From Phycisphaerae bacterium (GTDB taxonomy: Bacteria > Planctomycetota > Phycisphaerae > Phycisphaerales > SM1A02), in assembly GCA_016795035.1 (NCBI GenBank), contig JAEUIT010000086.1, forward strand, positions 180,023 to 244,022: 64,000 nt of DNA. The letters run 5' to 3'. Made by a program: the position numbers and the translations under genes. The notes beneath the pieces were generated by a model. It saw nothing but the letters and a program-made list of their open reading frames with translations. It was not told the DNA's origin and did no database searches. Shown piece by piece: positions 1 to 8,416 of the stretch (position 1 is its first letter; every line of letters begins with the position of its first letter).

Positions 1-951
1 CACGGTGAGCTTCGGCTTCGTGGATGCACGTTTGCGAGTAACGATGCCGTCAATGCCGGCGGCGCGCTCTACCTCGGAAGCTTCACCGCGCTCGAGGCTC
101 GTCGTTGCACCTTTGAGGCGAACGCGGCCAACGGCACCGAGGGCGGCGCGATCGCGAAGTTCGGCGCGACGATGTCGCTCGTCTCGTGCGAGTTCTCCGG
201 CAACGTCGCCGACGGCAACGGCGGCGCGATCTACAGCACGAGCGTGGCGTCGATTGCGAACTGCCTCGTGGTCGAGAACTCCGCCGACGCGGCGGGTGGC
301 GGCCTCTACATGGCGACCTTCAACGGCGCGTGCGAGGTGTCGCAGTGCACCATCGCGAACAACACGGCCGGAGGCGACGGCGACGGCATCTACGCCGCGA
401 ATCAGCATCCGCTCGCCGTTGCGAACTCGATCGTCTGGGCGAACGGACTCCCGCAAGTGAGTGGCGGCGCCGCGACCTTCGCGCACTCGATCGTGCCGCT
501 CGGCGTTGCAGGCGTCGGATGCATCTCCGTGAGCCCAAAGTTCGTGTCGGCCCCCACGGGCAACTATCGCCTGCTTGCGAGTAGCCCCGCGATCGACGCG
601 GGTCTCATCTGGCTCATGCCCGACGACATCGCCGATCTCGACGGCGACGGCGACACGTTCGAGCTCCTGAGCCGCGACCTTGACGAGAACGTGCGCGTGA
701 AGACGGCAAGCGCGAACGCGGCGTCGTGCAGCCTCGCGGTCGACATGGGCGCGTACGAAGCGGCCCTGGGCCTGCCCGCGCAACCGACCGTGCTCGGCGA
801 TCTCGACGATGACGGCATGGTGAACGGCGCCGATCTCGCGATCCTGCTCGGCGCCTGGGGCACGGTGCGTGCGTGTCCGCTCGCCGACTTGAACGGCGAC
901 GGCACGGTGGACGGCGGAGATTTGGCGATCCTGCTCGGCGCGTGGGGATGA
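1..951 (+). CDS. Exported beta-helix protein with C-terminal dockerin-like tail (5' partial)
   Basis: The frame is open from the first base, so the true start lies outside the window; the first internal ATG (172) is not the start. The visible part is a right-handed beta-helix (pectate-lyase/polymorphic-repeat type): short repeats with GGAIY, GGALY and GGGLYM turns alternating with C-x-F and N-x-A segments. The last 50 residues carry two dockerin-like EF-hand repeats (DLDDDGMVNGADLAILLGAWG-type and DLNGDGTVDGG-type), each ending LLGAWG. Such tails are common on secreted planctomycete proteins and are thought to bind calcium. Substrate is unknown; a cell-surface or extracellular location is inferred. 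The stop is followed by a long inverted repeat shared with the convergent gene. Confidence 0.8.
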   Translation, partial: HGELRLRGCTFASNDAVNAGGALYLGSFTALEARRCTFEANAANGTEGGAIAKFGATMSLVSCEFSGNVADGNGGAIYSTSVASIANCLVVENSADAAGGGLYMATFNGACEVSQCTIANNTAGGDGDGIYAANQHPLAVANSIVWANGLPQVSGGAATFAHSIVPLGVAGVGCISVSPKFVSAPTGNYRLLASSPAIDAGLIWLMPDDIADLDGDGDTFELLSRDLDENVRVKTASANAASCSLAVDMGAYEAALGLPAQPTVLGDLDDDGMVNGADLAILLGAWGTVRACPLADLNGDGTVDGGDLAILLGAWG

Positions 952-954
952 GAG

Positions 955-1075
955 AGGGAAAGGGGTCAGGGTTCGGGGTTCAGGGTTCAGGGTGAAAGGC
1001 ACCGCATGGAGCAACCTGCCTTTGCCCTGGACCCTGACCCCTGAACCCTTTCCTCACCCTCCCTCTCCCGGCTGC
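955..1075. terminator. Long imperfect inverted repeat made of GGGTTCA-type repeats between convergent genes
   Basis: The left arm (about 955-1001) contains repeated GGGTTCAG units. The right arm (about 1020-1072) is its approximate reverse complement, with an exact inner stem AAAGGCA/TGCCTTT around 996-1022. It fills the gap between the stop of the beta-helix gene and the stop of the minus-strand anti-sigma candidate, so a bidirectional transcription terminator is the simplest reading. No run of T follows. A second hairpin with a different heptamer lies at 62163-62254. Confidence 0.55.
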
Positions 1076-1488
1076 AACGTGGAGCGCTTCGGCGAGAACG
1101 CGACATGCACGTCAGATCCGATGCGGACGAGCGATCGCTCGAAGCCCGCGTCGGCGAGTTCCGAAAGAAGCGTGTCGTCGTCGATCGATTCGACGTACAC
1201 GCGCTTCGCGGGGCGATCGACGATCTCGATGCGTCGCGCGGGCTCCGTCCGTTCGATCACGAGCGTGCGCTCCGCGGGAGGCGCGTCATGATCGGACGGC
1301 CGCACGCCGGGCACCATGTACGCCGCGGCTGCAACGACGAGCATCGCGACCGCACTCGCGCGACGACGACGACGACGCGTGCGGCTCTCGGCGAGCTCCT
1401 CGGCGAGCGCGAGCCACGTGGCGTCCTTCCGTCGCGTGACGTGGGCGGGAAGGTCGTGCGGCGACGTGCCGGGGCCGTTCGTACTCAT
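1054..1488 (-). CDS. Putative membrane anti-sigma factor
   Basis: A 144-residue protein with a hydrophilic N-terminus, a basic stretch (five to six Arg near residue 40), one transmembrane segment (about residues 45-62, AVAMLVVAAAAYMVPGV), and a C-terminal domain of about 80 residues outside the membrane. Its start overlaps the stop of the ECF sigma gene by four bases (ATGA), so the two are translationally coupled. By position and topology it is a good candidate for the cognate anti-sigma factor, but I see no clear zinc-binding HxxxCxxC anti-sigma motif, so the role is inferred from context. Confidence 0.55.
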   Translation of the reverse strand: MSTNGPGTSPHDLPAHVTRRKDATWLALAEELAESRTRRRRRRASAVAMLVVAAAAYMVPGVRPSDHDAPPAERTLVIERTEPARRIEIVDRPAKRVYVESIDDDTLLSELADAGFERSLVRIGSDVHVAFSPKRSTLQPGEGG

Positions 1489-2069
1489 GGTTCGACCTCC
1501 GTTCGATGTCCTCGGAGTCTCTCAAGCGCTCGTCGCACGCGGCTCTCGGCGGCGCGGACGCCGATCCCGAGCGCCTCGGCGATCGCCTCGAGCGGACGCT
1601 CGCGCGCGAGTCGTAGGAGAATCGCGGCGCGATCGTCGGGCCCGAGCGTCGCAAGTAGGGCTTCAAGCGACTCGACGATGTGCCGATCCTCGCTCGTGTC
1701 GCCTAACGTCTCTTTCGCGCGGACCGTCGCGTCGTGTGCGGCGTCGCGACGGATGCGGTCAAGCGCGGCCGTGACCGTGACGCGGGTGAGCCAGGCGTCG
1801 AGCGCGGCGACGGTCTCGCATCGTGGCATGCGCCGCAAGACGCGCAGCCACGCGTCGTGAAGGCAGTCGCAGACGAAGGCGTCGTCGCGACGAATGCGGG
1901 CTCGAAGGAGGTGATAGAGCATGGCGTAGCGCGCTTCGTAGAGCTCGCCGAGCGCGGCGCGATCGCCGCGGGCAATCCGCGACGACACCTCGACCGCCCA
2001 CGCGTCTTCGCGCGAACGTATCGAGGTGGACGTCGAGGCGGGAGGCGCTCGTCCTTCGGCGTGTGGCAC
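1485..2069 (-). CDS. ECF-type RNA polymerase sigma factor
   Basis: A 194-residue protein with sigma-70 region 2 (residues about 35-100, LYEARYAMLYHLLRARI and DCLHDAWLRVLRRM) and region 4 (residues about 130-190, with LGPDDRAAILLRLA, then the helix-turn-helix LEAIAEALGIGVRAAESRVRRAL). These are the two DNA-contacting regions of ECF sigma factors. The start is GTG, as no ATG is available upstream. The downstream overlapping gene encodes a single-span membrane protein that is the likely anti-sigma factor. The upstream gene (STN/secretin-like) ends 15 bases away and may be in the same operon. Confidence 0.87.
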   Translation of the reverse strand: MPHAEGRAPPASTSTSIRSREDAWAVEVSSRIARGDRAALGELYEARYAMLYHLLRARIRRDDAFVCDCLHDAWLRVLRRMPRCETVAALDAWLTRVTVTAALDRIRRDAAHDATVRAKETLGDTSEDRHIVESLEALLATLGPDDRAAILLRLARERPLEAIAEALGIGVRAAESRVRRALERLRGHRTEVEP

Positions 2070-2083
2070 GAGGGGCGAGGTTC

Positions 2084-3211
2084 TCAGCGAGACTTCGGCG
2101 TTGCAGGTGATGACGGCGTTGCAGCCGGAGTCGTGGGAGCGGAGACGGGATCCGGCTTCGGGATCTCGGAGTCGTGGCTCTTCGCGCTCGGCACGCGAAG
2201 CTGAATGATCTCCCGCACGAGCGCGATCTCCGCGTCAGTGCCGCGCACGATCAGGATCCTGGACGGCTCGTGGTACTTCGCGCGGAAGGACGGCGACTCG
2301 CCGTCGAGTTCCACTGCGAGCGAGATCGCGTCGAGGAGGCTCTGCACGAACGCCTTGTCGGCGTTGGGGACTCTCGAGAGATCGAAGACGGTGCGCGTGG
2401 TCGGGACTTGCTTTTCCGTCCACGGCACGACGGCGACGACCACTAATCCGCGGCGCAGCGCCGCCGCATACTCCTCTGCGTTCAGCGGGCTGGGGCGATT
2501 TGGCGTCGAGCCGTCGGGGACGAGCCATTCGAGCGTCACTCTCGCAAGCCGTCCGTCGCGAAGGCGAATGGCTCGGTACTCCGTTCGATCGGATGAGGTT
2601 ATCGACTTGATCGCGGTTTCGAGGTCGGTGCCGCGCAGCGTGACTGGCGGCATGTCGATCTGTTCGAGGAGCGCAGGCTCGCGAATCACGAAGCCGTCAA
2701 AGCCGGTCGCCGCACCGAGCTGTTTGAGGTAGTCGAGCACGCTGCCGCCCTTGAAGTCGAGCGAGACGCCCGTCGAGCTCACCGAAGCACCGGCGCCTTG
2801 GGCTGCAACTGATGACTGATAGCCCTCAGCGAGCTTCTCGAACATCGCCCTTGCGATGGCGATCTTCTCCGGAGGACCGGTCACGACAATCTGATTCGAC
2901 CCCTGCACGAAGTTGACCATCACGCCGCTGGATGCCCTCATCGCATCGACCGCCGAGTTGAGAAAGTTCGAGGCGCCTCTGCCTCCTAACGACGAGGTGT
3001 CGATGAACTGCGTCTCCTTGCTAGGAGAGGGTGGTGAAGGCTGGGCAGAGCTTGCCGCCTGCTGGGCGGGCTGCGTCGGCTGCTGCTGCGCACCCGCCGG
3101 GAGCGCCGTGAGGCAGATCGTCAGCCCGGCAACGAGGCCGTGGACCGCGGGACGCGAGAGGGTTCGGACGATCGGTCCCGTGGAGCGGGCCGTTCTGGCG
3201 AGCGTGTGCAT
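2084..3211 (-). CDS. Exported protein with secretin/STN-like domains
   Basis: A 375-residue protein with a signal peptide (LVAGLTICLTALPAGAQ) followed by a Gln/Pro-rich linker. Residues about 75-135 resemble a secretin N-type domain (VNFVQGSNQIVVTGPPEKIAIARAMFEKL). Residues about 150-215 resemble an STN domain (SLDFKGGSVLDYLKQLG ... GTDLETAIKSI). A third such module follows near residues 270-345 (RILIVRGTDAEIALVREII). It lacks the membrane-spanning secretin beta domain, so it is not itself an outer-membrane pore. It may assist a secretin or TonB-type system, or be regulatory given the adjacent ECF sigma gene. Function unknown. Confidence 0.65.
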   Translation of the reverse strand: MHTLARTARSTGPIVRTLSRPAVHGLVAGLTICLTALPAGAQQQPTQPAQQAASSAQPSPPSPSKETQFIDTSSLGGRGASNFLNSAVDAMRASSGVMVNFVQGSNQIVVTGPPEKIAIARAMFEKLAEGYQSSVAAQGAGASVSSTGVSLDFKGGSVLDYLKQLGAATGFDGFVIREPALLEQIDMPPVTLRGTDLETAIKSITSSDRTEYRAIRLRDGRLARVTLEWLVPDGSTPNRPSPLNAEEYAAALRRGLVVVAVVPWTEKQVPTTRTVFDLSRVPNADKAFVQSLLDAISLAVELDGESPSFRAKYHEPSRILIVRGTDAEIALVREIIQLRVPSAKSHDSEIPKPDPVSAPTTPAATPSSPATPKSR

Positions 3212-3334
3212 GAGGCGATTCTCCGTTGCAGCACGAACGCACGGCGACCCGGCGTTCCGCCATCAAGGTTCCGAGATTTGGAAAACGAGGGCTTGTGCGC
3301 GAAGCCCGCGCGTTTCCTCGCGCGATTTCTCCGG

Positions 3335-3357
3335 GTTCCCGACCATACTTTGGGAAC
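3335..3357. promoter_or_regulatory. GTTCCC-N11-GGGAAC dyad in a divergent promoter region
   Basis: A perfect 6-bp dyad (3335-3340 and 3352-3357) surrounds CATACT (3344-3349), which resembles a -10 element for the plus-strand sigma-factor gene starting at 3416. It sits in the 204-base gap between two divergent genes. An operator for a dimeric regulator is possible; nothing else in this gap is recognisable. Confidence 0.3.
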
Positions 3358-3415
3358 GGATTGCGTATTCCCAGCTACCCGCTCCGCGCCGTGTCCGCGT
3401 TTCATCCGCCCGCCA

Positions 3416-4162
3416 ATGTCCCCTGACCCCTCGTCGCACGATCCATCCGCCTCGGCGACCAACTGGTCGCTGCTGCACGCGGCGGCGGCGGGCGGCGAGG
3501 AGTCGCGGGCGAGCCTTGAGGCGGTCGTCCAGCGCTACTGGGGACCGATCTTCGCGTTCGTGCGTGCCACCGGGCAACCCCCGCAGGACGCCGTCGACCT
3601 TACCCAGGGGTTCGTTGCGGACGTCTTGCTCGGCCGATCGCTCCTTGCCTCGGCCGATCGCAAGCGCGGGAAGTTCCGGTCGCTCCTTCGCCAGAGTGTC
3701 GTGAACTATGTCCGCGATCGTGTCCGCCACGACCGAAGCCAGAAGCGCCAACCGTCGACCGGCACCCCGCAGCAAGGGAGCGCGAGCAAGTTTCACGAGC
3801 TGGCCGCCAGTTCGCTGAAGAGTGCGGAGCGGGCGTTCGACGCCCACTGGGCGGCGCAGGTCATCCGCACTGCGGCCGAACGGGCCCAGGCGCGGGCGCG
3901 TCGCGAAGGCCGCGAACTCGCGTGGACCGTCTTCGAGCGACGCACCCTTCGCCCCCGCCTTCGCGGCGACCGGCCAACCGAGTACTCGGAATTGATCGAC
4001 ACCCTTCCGCTTCAGTCGATCGGGCAGGCGGCGCACCTTGCGATCATGGGGCGACGGCTCTTCGTCGACGAACTGCTTGCGGAATTGCGCGGCACGCTCG
4101 GCGAGGGCGAGTCGGTCGACGATGAGATTCGCCTTCTCATCGACGCACTGGAGGGCTCATGA
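3416..4162 (+). CDS. Sigma-70 family (ECF-like) RNA polymerase sigma factor
   Basis: A 248-residue protein. Residues about 30-100 match the region 2 of planctomycete-type sigma factors (VVQRYWGPIFAFVRATG, DAVDLTQGFVADVL, ADRKRGKFRSLLRQSVVNYVRDRVRHDR). The C-terminal half is helical, and a weak region 4 (residues about 160-240) is present. The frame is open upstream to 3140, but coding character begins at the ATG at 3416, which matches the domain start. The stop overlaps the next gene by four bases (ATGA). Confidence 0.72.
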   Translation: MSPDPSSHDPSASATNWSLLHAAAAGGEESRASLEAVVQRYWGPIFAFVRATGQPPQDAVDLTQGFVADVLLGRSLLASADRKRGKFRSLLRQSVVNYVRDRVRHDRSQKRQPSTGTPQQGSASKFHELAASSLKSAERAFDAHWAAQVIRTAAERAQARARREGRELAWTVFERRTLRPRLRGDRPTEYSELIDTLPLQSIGQAAHLAIMGRRLFVDELLAELRGTLGEGESVDDEIRLLIDALEGS

Positions 4163-4593
4163 CGGCGACGGACGGCGAGAATCGCCCCAGCGACGGACCC
4201 GATCTTCGCTCCGCGTTGCGATGGGCGCTCGACGCGAACGATCGCCCCGGTCACGCCGCGTGCGACTGGCTCGCGACCGAGATCGTGCCCGGCTGCAACG
4301 ACGCCGCAAGCGCCGTCGCCTCGCGCACGACGACGCTCGAACAGCTCACGGCGCTGAAGGTCGCGTTCAAGTCGCAGCGCCAAGGCGGCGCCACCGCGGC
4401 GGAACGCAATCGCGCGGCGCGGCTCTATGCGGCATCGATCGCCGCGGCGCTCGTGCATCACGCGCGGCGCATCACGCACAACTCCGATCGCGCGCTCAAC
4501 GCCGCGTTCGTCGGCCTGCGCGACGACGAGAACGTCGAGCGCCCGCTGCGCGAGCTCGGCGCTGCCGCGCTCTCCGCGTTGCAGCAGGCGTGA
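4159..4593 (+). CDS. Small hypothetical protein coupled to a sigma factor
   Basis: A 144-residue, mostly helical, soluble protein without signal peptide or membrane span and with no family I recognise. It overlaps the sigma gene by four bases, so a partner role (for example a cytoplasmic anti-sigma or activator) is a fair guess from context only. A segment near residues 60-125 (TTTLEQLTALKVAFKSQR ... LYAASIAAALVHHARRIT ... RALNAAFVGLRDDE) looks like a compact helical bundle. The CGTTGCAG octamer occurs twice here, once in each orientation (CTGCAACG at 4293, CGTTGCAG at 4577). Confidence 0.7.
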   Translation: MTATDGENRPSDGPDLRSALRWALDANDRPGHAACDWLATEIVPGCNDAASAVASRTTTLEQLTALKVAFKSQRQGGATAAERNRAARLYAASIAAALVHHARRITHNSDRALNAAFVGLRDDENVERPLRELGAAALSALQQA

Positions 4594-4608
4594 ACGCGAC
4601 GTCGACGG

Positions 4609-6369
4609 TCAGCCCACGCTCGCCGGCTGCTCGGTCGGCGGCGCCGTCGCGGCGCCGGGCGGAATGACCGACGGGCGCTCGTCGACGGGCGGCGTACGCA
4701 AGTTCGGCCACACCTCGGTCTCAAGCTGCTGCACGTCAATCGGCGCCCACGTCGCGCCGGCGAGCCCGGCGAGCGTGCCGGTCGCGAACGCGATGTCGAC
4801 GAGCGCCTTCTGCCACGAGGCCAGCGCGTTGACCTCGCGGCTCTGCGCGTCGGCGAGCCGCGTCGAGGCGTCGAGCACGTCTTGGCTCGTGCGCACGCCC
4901 ACGTCGAACTGGCGCTTCTCGCCTTCGTACGTGCGGGCCGCGAGGACCGTCTCGAGGCGCGCCGCCAGGATCCGCTGCCACGCCGTCTCGAGGCGCACGA
5001 CCGCGTCGTAGACCTCGCTGCGAATCGCCTGCGAGCGCGCCTCTTTCGTCGCGAGGCGCTGCAGCCGGACGAGCACCGCGCGGGCCAGCAGGTTCTTCGC
5101 GGCTTCGTTGCCGAGCGGGATCTCGCCGCGGAGCGCGACCGAGTAGTTGTCCTGCTCGAGGTCGCCGATATTCGAAAGCGCGAGCCCCGCGCCTTCGCCT
5201 TGGCCGAACGGCTGGTAGGAGTAGTCGAAGACGAAGTTCGGCAACGCCTGATTCTGCTGGAAGGCCACGCGGATCGCATCGGACGCGAGCTGCAGCTCGA
5301 GCTCGAGCATCTCCATGCGGTTGTCGATCGCCCGCGCGGCGAGCTCGTGCGGATCGAGCGCGAGTCCGAGCGGCGCGGGCTGCGTCTTCGGGACGAGCAG
5401 CGTGTCGCTCTCGACCGGCATGTCGGACTTGTTCATCGCCCGCTTGAGCGCGCGGACGCGCTCCTTGAGCGTGCCGGTCGCGATGATGATGTTCTCGATC
5501 GTTCCGCCGACGCCGCTCTCGGCGCGGGTCACTTCGATCTCCGGCGCGTCGCCCTCGGCCACACGGCGCCGCGCGCGTTCGAGCTGCGCCATCGCGAGAT
5601 CGAACTGCTGCTGGCGCACCTCGAGATCGCGGTACGCGCCGTACACGTCCCAGTAGATCTTCTCGGCGTCGGCCAGGATGCGCAGCACCTCGAGCTTCGT
5701 GCGCGCCGACGCGATCTGGCCGTCGTGCTCCGCGATGCGGATCGATGCGGTGTTCACGTTCGCGCCGGCGTTGCGGAGGAGCGGCTGGCTGATCGAGAAG
5801 CCGACGCCGGTGCCCCACTCGCCGAATCCGTCGATGTTCGTGCCCGCGTTCGAGTCGGTGCGCGAGACTTCGCCCGAGAGGTCGATCGTGCCGCCGGTGA
5901 CGAGCGGGAACTGCACGCCGACGCTGCCGTTGTCGTTGTCGATCTTGTCGCCGAAGGCGGGATCGGTGATGAGGTTGCCGCCGCTGCGCGAGACCGACGC
6001 GAAGAGCGTCGCCTCGAACTTCGCGCGCTCGGCGTCGAGCGTGCGCTGCGCGATCTCGGGCTCGACGAGCTGCGTGCGCAGGTCGAGGTTGTTGCGCATC
6101 GTCTCGGAGCGGACCTCTTCGAGCGTTACGTCGGCCTGCGACGGCCATTCAGGCTTCGGGTTGCGCTTCTCGAGCGCTTGCTTCGTCGCTTCCTCGGCGG
6201 TGACCGGAGGCTTCGTCGACTCCGCGGCGAGATCCTTCGTGACGATGTCGTGCAGGCGATCGGTCGGCGCGTGATACACGCTCCGATCGTTGTCGAAGAG
6301 ACCGACGGAACAGCCGCCGACGCCGAGCGAACCGAGCGCGAGGAGCGCCACCCGCGAAACGTCATTCAT
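4609..6369 (-). CDS. TolC-type outer-membrane efflux lipoprotein
   Basis: A 586-residue protein starting with a lipoprotein signal (LGVGGC, Cys about residue 20). It has two OEP-type repeats rich in long coiled-coil helices (residues about 75-330 and 345-560), the TolC fold that forms an outer-membrane channel. It is the last gene of an operon with a membrane fusion protein, ABC ATPase and ABC permease (8417-9838, 7597-8391, 6362-7603), so it should complete a MacA-MacB-TolC type tripartite exporter. Its start overlaps the permease gene by 8 bases. The substrate is not indicated. Confidence 0.9.
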   Translation of the reverse strand: MNDVSRVALLALGSLGVGGCSVGLFDNDRSVYHAPTDRLHDIVTKDLAAESTKPPVTAEEATKQALEKRNPKPEWPSQADVTLEEVRSETMRNNLDLRTQLVEPEIAQRTLDAERAKFEATLFASVSRSGGNLITDPAFGDKIDNDNGSVGVQFPLVTGGTIDLSGEVSRTDSNAGTNIDGFGEWGTGVGFSISQPLLRNAGANVNTASIRIAEHDGQIASARTKLEVLRILADAEKIYWDVYGAYRDLEVRQQQFDLAMAQLERARRRVAEGDAPEIEVTRAESGVGGTIENIIIATGTLKERVRALKRAMNKSDMPVESDTLLVPKTQPAPLGLALDPHELAARAIDNRMEMLELELQLASDAIRVAFQQNQALPNFVFDYSYQPFGQGEGAGLALSNIGDLEQDNYSVALRGEIPLGNEAAKNLLARAVLVRLQRLATKEARSQAIRSEVYDAVVRLETAWQRILAARLETVLAARTYEGEKRQFDVGVRTSQDVLDASTRLADAQSREVNALASWQKALVDIAFATGTLAGLAGATWAPIDVQQLETEVWPNLRTPPVDERPSVIPPGAATAPPTEQPASVG

Positions 6370-7603
6370 GTCGAAGAGCCTCGATCGGATCGAGTCGAGC
6401 CGCCTTGATCGCGGGGAACATGCCGAAGAGAACGCCGACGATCGCGCAGAAGCCGAAGCTCATCGCCACTGCCCAGAGCGGCACTTCCGCCTTCTCGAGT
6501 CCGGCGTTGGGAATCTTGGTGAGGCCGAAGGCGAGCGACTGGCCGATCGCGACACCGACGAATCCGCCGGCGAGACAGAGCGTCACGGCCTCGAGCAGGA
6601 ACTGCATCAGGATCGCGGCGGGCGTGGCGCCGACCGCCTTGCGCAGGCCGATCTCGCGCGTGCGCTCCGAGACCGAGACCAACATGATGTTCATGATGCC
6701 GATGCCGCCGACGAGCAGGCTGATCCCGACGATGCCGCCGGCGATCGCCGTCACGCTCGCGGCGAGCGCCTTGAACTGGCTGATGTACTGATCGATCGCC
6801 TCGACCGCGAAGGTGTCGGGCTCGCCGGCGCCGAGGCCGCGCTCGCGGCGCAGGATGAACCGGATCTCGCTCTTCGCCTCGTCGGAGAGTTCCGGGCTCT
6901 TCACGAGCGCGGAACAGCGCATGAAGAAGAACTTGTCCTGGAGCTTCTCGGCCACGGAGAACGGAACGAAGATCTCGCTCTTGTTCGCCGACATGCCGAA
7001 CATCATCGATTGGATCGTCTCGACGACGCCGACGATCAGGAAGCGCCGTCCGCCAAGCAGGATGTGCTCGCCCACCGGATCGTTCTCGAGCTTGAGTTCC
7101 TTGATCGCCGCCTCGTTGACGACGCAGACTTGCCGAGCCTGATCGACGTCGATCTGCGTGAACGGCCGCCCGAAGAGAATGCCGCGGCGCTCGCACTGGT
7201 GCCAGTCCGGCCAGATGCCGACGATCGAAAGGCCTTCGAGGCGAGCGTCGTCGCTTTCGACGGTCATGCCGATCTCGGTGATCGGCGTGATCGCCTTCAC
7301 CGACGGCGCGCCTTCGGCGATCGCGAGGACCTCATGCGGCTTGAGGCGAATCTCTTCCCACGGATAGAGGTTGCGCGGCGCGTTGTCCGGACGGTTCGGA
7401 AAGATGAAGATCTTGCTCGCGCCGAAACTCTCGAACTCGGTGAGCACCTTCGTCTTCAGGCCCATGAGCGTCGCGATCACGGCCGTGACGCTCGCGACGC
7501 CCACGATGATGCCGAGCGTGGTGAGCGCGGAGCGCGCTTTGTTGGCCCAGATCTGCGCGATGGCGAGGCCGATCGCCTGGAGATAGAAGAGCGGATTCAG
7601 CAC
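6362..7603 (-). CDS. MacB-type ABC transporter permease
   Basis: A 413-residue protein. An N-terminal membrane helix (about residues 20-45, ALTTLGIIVGVASVTAVIA) is followed by a periplasmic MacB core domain (residues about 50-280) and three C-terminal helices with the FtsX signature (residues about 285-405, LVGGIGIMNIMLVSVSERTREIGLRKAVGA). This is the standard MacB/FtsX permease topology with the ATPase encoded separately. The start is GTG within the end of the ATPase gene. It probably acts as a mechanotransmission exporter with the neighbouring adaptor and TolC-like channel. Confidence 0.93.
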   Translation of the reverse strand: MLNPLFYLQAIGLAIAQIWANKARSALTTLGIIVGVASVTAVIATLMGLKTKVLTEFESFGASKIFIFPNRPDNAPRNLYPWEEIRLKPHEVLAIAEGAPSVKAITPITEIGMTVESDDARLEGLSIVGIWPDWHQCERRGILFGRPFTQIDVDQARQVCVVNEAAIKELKLENDPVGEHILLGGRRFLIVGVVETIQSMMFGMSANKSEIFVPFSVAEKLQDKFFFMRCSALVKSPELSDEAKSEIRFILRRERGLGAGEPDTFAVEAIDQYISQFKALAASVTAIAGGIVGISLLVGGIGIMNIMLVSVSERTREIGLRKAVGATPAAILMQFLLEAVTLCLAGGFVGVAIGQSLAFGLTKIPNAGLEKAEVPLWAVAMSFGFCAIVGVLFGMFPAIKAARLDPIEALRHE

Positions 7604-8391
7604 GCGGCGGCCTCCCCGGTGCGGGCGGGAGGCGTCTGGCGGGCCGCGGCGCGCTGGCGCTGCCGCTCGTTGACGTCGTCGACGAAGCGACCCGCCTGGT
7701 CCTTCTCGATCGGGAGGTCGGAGAGGATCTGGCCGTCGCGGAGGCGAATCACGCGCTTGCAGTGCGCGGCAACGTCGTCTTCGTGCGTGACGATGATGAC
7801 CGTCTGGCCTTCGGCGTGCAGTTGTCGGAAGAGCGCGAGGATGTCGAGCGTGGTCGCGCTGTCGAGGTTGCCGGTGGGCTCGTCGGCCATCAGGATCGCC
7901 GGACGATTGAGGATCGCGCGGGCAATCGCGACGCGCTGCTTCTGGCCGCCCGAGAGCTGATTCGGACGGTGCGTCATGCGCGAGGCGAGGCCGACGCGCG
8001 TGAGCGCCTCGATCGCGCGGCGACGGCGCGAGCGCCAGCCCCAGATGCCTTCACGCGCATAGATCAGCGGCAGCTCGACGTTCTGCAACGCGGTCTGTCG
8101 CGGCAGGAGTTCGAAACTCTGGAAGACGAATCCGATCTGCTCGTTGCGGATGCGAGCCAGCTCGGCGGCGCCCATGCGGCTCACGAGTTGGCCCGTGAGC
8201 CGATACTCGCCGGCGGTCGGACGGTCGAGACATCCGAGCACGTTCATGAGCGTGCTCTTGCCGCTGCCCGACGAGCCCATCACCGCGACGAACTCGTTGC
8301 GGTCGATGCCGAGCGACACGCCGCGGAGCGCGTGGATCGTCTCCACGCCGACCCGATAGACCTTCGTAATGTCCCGTAGTTCGAGAAGCAT
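7597..8391 (-). CDS. MacB/LolD-type ABC transporter ATP-binding protein
   Basis: A 264-residue protein with Walker A GSSGSGKST (about residues 39-47), signature LSGGQKQR (about 145-152), Walker B ILMADEPTGNLDS (about 165-177) and the H-loop VTHED (about 200). This is the LolD/MacB subfamily of ATPases that power FtsX-type permeases. It overlaps the permease gene by 7 bases. The last 35 residues are a hydrophilic Arg/Gln-rich tail not needed for the ATPase fold. Confidence 0.95.
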   Translation of the reverse strand: MLLELRDITKVYRVGVETIHALRGVSLGIDRNEFVAVMGSSGSGKSTLMNVLGCLDRPTAGEYRLTGQLVSRMGAAELARIRNEQIGFVFQSFELLPRQTALQNVELPLIYAREGIWGWRSRRRRAIEALTRVGLASRMTHRPNQLSGGQKQRVAIARAILNRPAILMADEPTGNLDSATTLDILALFRQLHAEGQTVIIVTHEDDVAAHCKRVIRLRDGQILSDLPIEKDQAGRFVDDVNERQRQRAAARQTPPARTGEAAAC

Positions 8392-8416
8392 GAATGGAGA
8401 GGTCCGGGAGCGGCGA

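Noticed and set aside
1054..1488. Zinc-binding anti-sigma (ZAS) motif in the membrane protein.
   Set aside because: No HxxxCxxC pattern is present; it is only an anti-sigma candidate by position and topology.
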